A stretch of DNA of 64,000 bases, from positions 1 to 64,000 of the forward strand of contig CALIXS010000001.1 of NCBI GenBank assembly GCA_938046095.1. Reading direction: 5' to 3'. The notes beneath the pieces were generated by a model. The model had not been told where the DNA came from, made no database searches, and saw only the letters and a program-made list of their open reading frames with translations. Numbering within the stretch: position 1 is the first letter of the stretch; each line of letters opens with the position of its first letter. Below are positions 61,061 through 64,000 of this stretch, in pieces. The DNA comes from an uncultured Clostridia bacterium. GTDB taxonomy: Bacteria; Bacillota; Clostridia; Peptostreptococcales; Anaerovoracaceae. The translations under genes were made by a program, and so were the position numbers.

Positions 61061-62376
61061 GTTACAGCATGAGCGAGCTCATAATCAAAAAACGCGACGG
61101 CGGAAGACTTGCGGCGGACGAGATCGCATGGTTCGTTCGCGGTTATACGGACGGTATGATACCGGATTATCAGGCGTCGGCTCTTCTCATGGCGATATAC
61201 TTCAGAGGCTGCGACAGCGAAGAGACTTTTGCTCTTACCGACTGCATGAGAGCCTCGGGTGATAATATCGATCTTTCAGCGATAAACGGCGTAAAGGTAG
61301 ATAAGCACTCTACAGGCGGCGTGGGAGATAAGGTTACGCTTATAGCCGCTCCGGCCGCAGCCGCATGCGGTGTGCCGATAGCCAAGATGAGCGGCAGAGG
61401 CCTCGGCTTTACGGGAGGCACGGTCGACAAACTGGAGTCAATACCGGGATTCAGAACGACATTGGATCCGCACGATTTTTTCGATCAGGTAAACGACATC
61501 GGCATCGCGCTGATCGGACAGAGCGGATATATCGCTCCGGCAGACAAAAAGCTGTACGCGCTTCGTGATGTTACGGGGACGGTAGAAAATCTGTCTCTGA
61601 TTGCGAGCAGTATAATGAGCAAAAAACTCGCGGCAGGAAGCGACGCGATACTGCTCGACGTCAAGACGGGGAGCGGCGCATTCATGGAAAATGAAGAGGA
61701 TGCGGCAAAGCTCGCAGAGATTATGTGCTCGATAGGAAAATCGGCCGGAAAGCGCATGGCGGCGGTAATTACGGATATGAGCCAGCCTCTCGGACGAGAG
61801 GTCGGCAACAGCCTTGAAGTCAAAGAGGCTATAGAGACCCTGAAAGGAAAAGGCCCCGCTGATATCACGGAGCTTTCGATGCACATCGCGGGACTTATGA
61901 TCTGCCTCGGGAAGAGGGCGGCGGACCCGGAGGAGGGCATGCTCATGGCGCAGGCGGCAGTTGAAAACGGCAGCGCGCTTGCAAAGCTGCGCCTTCTCAT
62001 AGAGAGGCAGGGAGGCGACGGCCGCGTGACCGAGGACACAAGCTTCCTGCCGTCCGCACCGTTCAGCAGAAAGATAAAGGCTGATTCGAACGGCTTTGTC
62101 GCGTCTGTCGATACGAGGCTTATAGGCAAGGCTTCGCAGAGGACCGGTGCGGGGCGCGCCTCAAAGGAAGATTGCATAGACCACGCCGCCGGGATAACCG
62201 TTCTGACACGTATAGGAGACAAGGTCGGCAAAGGTGATGTCATAGCGGTCTTTCACGGTTCGGACGAGTGCAGGCTCGAAGATGCCGAAAGGGAGCTTTC
62301 GGGCGCGTTTGAGATAACCGGGAAACAGCCTGAGGCTCCTGTGCTTATAAGGCGGACGACAGGGTTCAGACCGTGA
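61057..62376 (+). CDS. deoA: Pyrimidine-nucleoside (thymidine) phosphorylase
   Basis: 439-residue enzyme that phosphorolyses thymidine/uridine to base and (deoxy)ribose 1-phosphate, the substrate of DeoB. Motifs: MAIYFRG, the phosphate-site DKHSTGGVGDKVTL, KMSGRGLGFTGGTVDKLES, and SSIMSKKLAAGSD. The Gly-rich C-terminal domain carries GAGRASKEDCIDHAAG. Overlap with deoB (ATGA) shows tight coupling. Confidence 0.96.
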   Translation: MSYSMSELIIKKRDGGRLAADEIAWFVRGYTDGMIPDYQASALLMAIYFRGCDSEETFALTDCMRASGDNIDLSAINGVKVDKHSTGGVGDKVTLIAAPAAAACGVPIAKMSGRGLGFTGGTVDKLESIPGFRTTLDPHDFFDQVNDIGIALIGQSGYIAPADKKLYALRDVTGTVENLSLIASSIMSKKLAAGSDAILLDVKTGSGAFMENEEDAAKLAEIMCSIGKSAGKRMAAVITDMSQPLGREVGNSLEVKEAIETLKGKGPADITELSMHIAGLMICLGKRAADPEEGMLMAQAAVENGSALAKLRLLIERQGGDGRVTEDTSFLPSAPFSRKIKADSNGFVASVDTRLIGKASQRTGAGRASKEDCIDHAAGITVLTRIGDKVGKGDVIAVFHGSDECRLEDAERELSGAFEITGKQPEAPVLIRRTTGFRP

Positions 62377-62434
62377 GGAGTGCGCGTATCGGGCGTGCAA
62401 ACAAGTCTGACATTACTCGAGGGAGGCTGAGGCT

Positions 62435-63352
62435 ATGACTCTTAATCAGCTTAATTACGTTATTGCCATAGCGGAATACGGCTCGATGAACAAGGCGGCG
62501 GAGCATCTTTATGTGGCGCAGCCGAGTCTGTCGGGAGCCGTAAAAAGTCTCGAGGATGAGCTCGGCTTCGCTTTGTTCAACAGAAACGGCAGGGGAGTGT
62601 CGCTTACGGCGGACGGTGCCGATTTTTTGCCGTATGCACGGGAAATATACTCATCTTACGAGAACATGAGGGAAAGATTCTGTAATGGAGTCGGTCTCAA
62701 GAAAAAGTTCGGCGTATCGACACAGCACTATTCCTTTGCCGCCAAGGCTTTTATAGAGATGGTAAAATTCTACGATACCTCCGAATACGAGTTCGCAATA
62801 AGAGAAACGATGACGAAGGACATTATAAACGATGTCGCTGCAATGAAGAGCGAGATCGGTATTCTGTATATGTCGGACTTCAACAGGAAGGCGCTCTCGA
62901 AGCTGCTCACGGCTTCGGGACTTGATTTTCACAGGCTTATAGACTGCGATGCGTATGTTTATCTGTGGAAGGGACACCCGCTTGCAAATAAGAAAAGGAT
63001 AACCTACGAGGAGCTTTCGGATTATCCGTGCCTCTCGTTCGAGCAGGGCGATGACAGCTCATTTTATTTTGCCGAGGAAATTCTGACGACAAACGAATAC
63101 CCGAGGACAATCAAGGCGAGCGACAGATGCACAATGCTTAACCTCATGGTAGGTCTGAACGGCTATACCCTTTGTTCGGGGATAATATGCAATGAGCTCA
63201 ACGGTGACAATTACGCCGCAATACCGTACGAGCCGGATGAGGCGAACCCTACAAGCATCATGGAAATAGGATATATAATGAGACATAATACCGTCTTAAG
63301 CCCGATAGGACAGAAATATATCGACGAGCTTAAAGCGTATTTGAATATATGA
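62435..63352 (+). CDS. LysR family transcriptional regulator
   Basis: 305 residues: N-terminal winged helix (NQLNYVIAIAEYGSMNKAAE, LYVAQPSLSGAVKSLEDELG) and a type 2 periplasmic-binding effector domain (from about 90). The gene starts 58 bases after deoA on the same strand, so it could control the deo or aro genes or an unlinked gene; no LysR-box (T-N11-A) pair is obvious in that gap. Confidence 0.9.
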   Translation: MTLNQLNYVIAIAEYGSMNKAAEHLYVAQPSLSGAVKSLEDELGFALFNRNGRGVSLTADGADFLPYAREIYSSYENMRERFCNGVGLKKKFGVSTQHYSFAAKAFIEMVKFYDTSEYEFAIRETMTKDIINDVAAMKSEIGILYMSDFNRKALSKLLTASGLDFHRLIDCDAYVYLWKGHPLANKKRITYEELSDYPCLSFEQGDDSSFYFAEEILTTNEYPRTIKASDRCTMLNLMVGLNGYTLCSGIICNELNGDNYAAIPYEPDEANPTSIMEIGYIMRHNTVLSPIGQKYIDELKAYLNI

Positions 63353-63412
63353 GGCGTTTACCACCGAGGCGCTTTCCGTGCGCCGACACGTCCGGAATCC
63401 GATCCGCGGGAG

Positions 63413-64000
63413 TTACAGAGCCTCTTTGATATATCGCATAAGCTCGGAAAAGGTATCGCACGAAGCGATGTCCGGATTGGCCGCCTTTATCGCGTCGGTG
63501 GAGCGGAATAGGAAGCCCGCCTTACTCTCGCGTATCATACCTATATCGTTGAAGCTGTCTCCGACGGCTATGGTTTCATAGCCTATTGCCTGAAGCCCTC
63601 TGACGGTATTGAGTTTGCTTTCCTTTAGCCGCATCCTGACTCCTGTTATCATGCCGTCCTCCACGATGAGTTCATTGCAGAGAAGTGTAGGCCGGTTGAG
63701 TTTTTTTATCAAAGGATCGGCAAACTGTGTGAAAGTATCGCTTACTACGACAGTCTGAGTTATCGAACGCAGTTCGTCGAGAAATTCCGTCGCGCCGGTA
63801 AGAGGGTCTATGCTGTCAATCGTCTTCTGTATCTGTTTAAGCCCGAGACCGTGCTCACGGAGGATCCCGATCCTGTACCGCATGAGCTTGTCGTAATCCG
63901 GTTCATCCCTTGTAGTGCGTCTGAGCTCGGGTATACCCGACGCCTCGGCAAAAGCTATCCATATTTCGGGGACGAGCACGCCCTCGAGATCCAAACATAC
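63413..64000 (-). CDS. thrH: ThrH-type phosphoserine phosphatase / homoserine phosphotransferase, 5' end outside the window
   Basis: HAD-family enzyme; 195 residues are visible and the frame continues past base 64000. Motif I DLEGVLVPEIWIAFAE is typical of ThrH, which hydrolyses phosphoserine or transfers its phosphate to homoserine. Motif II is VVVSDTF, motif III/IV is GDSFNDIGMI. The TTG at 63994 is inside family sequence (residues VCLDLEG), so it is not the true start. With serC at the other window edge this fits serine synthesis, but the two are 63 kb apart. Confidence 0.92.
   Translation of the reverse strand, partial: VCLDLEGVLVPEIWIAFAEASGIPELRRTTRDEPDYDKLMRYRIGILREHGLGLKQIQKTIDSIDPLTGATEFLDELRSITQTVVVSDTFTQFADPLIKKLNRPTLLCNELIVEDGMITGVRMRLKESKLNTVRGLQAIGYETIAVGDSFNDIGMIRESKAGFLFRSTDAIKAANPDIASCDTFSELMRYIKEAL

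Noticed and set aside
63368..63384. Small hairpin GGCGC/GCGCC between lysR and thrH
   Set aside because: Five pairs and no T tract; too weak to call a terminator.

Overview
The window looks like chromosome of a strictly anaerobic, moderately GC-rich member of the class Clostridia. Evidence: a single-chain pyruvate:ferredoxin oxidoreductase, a complete or near-complete lysine-fermentation gene set with B12- and PLP-dependent aminomutases, a six-cysteine SCIFF peptide with its radical-SAM maturase (a Clostridia hallmark), a DUF1292 protein, and strong Shine-Dalgarno sequences, often of the GAGGTGAT type, with several TTG and GTG starts. A member of Eubacteriales family XIII (Anaerovoracaceae) would fit, but that is a guess. 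No phage, insertion sequence, CRISPR array or rRNA was seen; one tRNA (Val, anticodon CAC) is present.

Layout. 1-4.4 kb: 3' part of serC, a PBP5-like protein that has lost its catalytic residues, and uvrC. 4.4-11 kb: DUF1292 protein, FAD oxidoreductase, a convergent aminotransferase, tRNA-Val, an aldo/keto reductase with ferredoxin-type cysteines, a PAP2 phosphatase and lysA. 11-15 kb (minus strand): a PadR / membrane protein / DUF4097 envelope operon with palindromic operators at its promoter, and an orphan histidine kinase. 15-22.3 kb: hotdog thioesterase, dynamin-like GTPase, LCP protein, two minus-strand stress or redox-type genes, glnS and a TPR-like membrane protein. 22.3-26.1 kb: SCIFF peptide, its maturase, rluB and mgtE.

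26.2-43.4 kb is the metabolic centre. Kal (3-aminobutyryl-CoA ammonia-lyase) diverges from a sigma-54 activator whose N-terminal sensor is a degenerate copy of the pathway enzyme 3,5-diaminohexanoate dehydrogenase. Then follow kdd, kamA, kamB, kamC, kamD, kamE, an AtoE-type short-chain fatty acid transporter, the acetoacetate CoA-transferase atoDA and PFOR. Together these take lysine through beta-lysine and 3,5-diaminohexanoate toward acetoacetate, crotonyl-CoA, acetate and butyrate. The one central enzyme missing is Kce, the cleavage enzyme, which must lie elsewhere or be replaced.

43.5-47.8 kb is a zinc-uptake type operon: Fur-family repressor with a palindrome on its own promoter, small Cys-rich membrane protein, ZnuA/C/B-type transporter and lipoprotein. 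47.8-50.9 kb (minus strand): an ornithine-cyclodeaminase-like protein, a geranylgeranyl-reductase-like flavoprotein and a PHP phosphoesterase.

51.0-62.4 kb is one closely packed run: aroF-tyrA-aroB-aroA-aroC-pheA-aroQ-rmuC-metallophosphoesterase-deoB-deoA. It is preceded by a peptide-coded attenuator: a 26-residue leader with five Tyr codons followed by three Phe codons, then mutually exclusive antiterminator and terminator helices. PheA lacks about 70 residues in the middle of its prephenate dehydratase domain. A LysR regulator and the C-terminal part of thrH close the window. Most promoters listed are close matches to the sigma-A consensus, read by eye and not scored.
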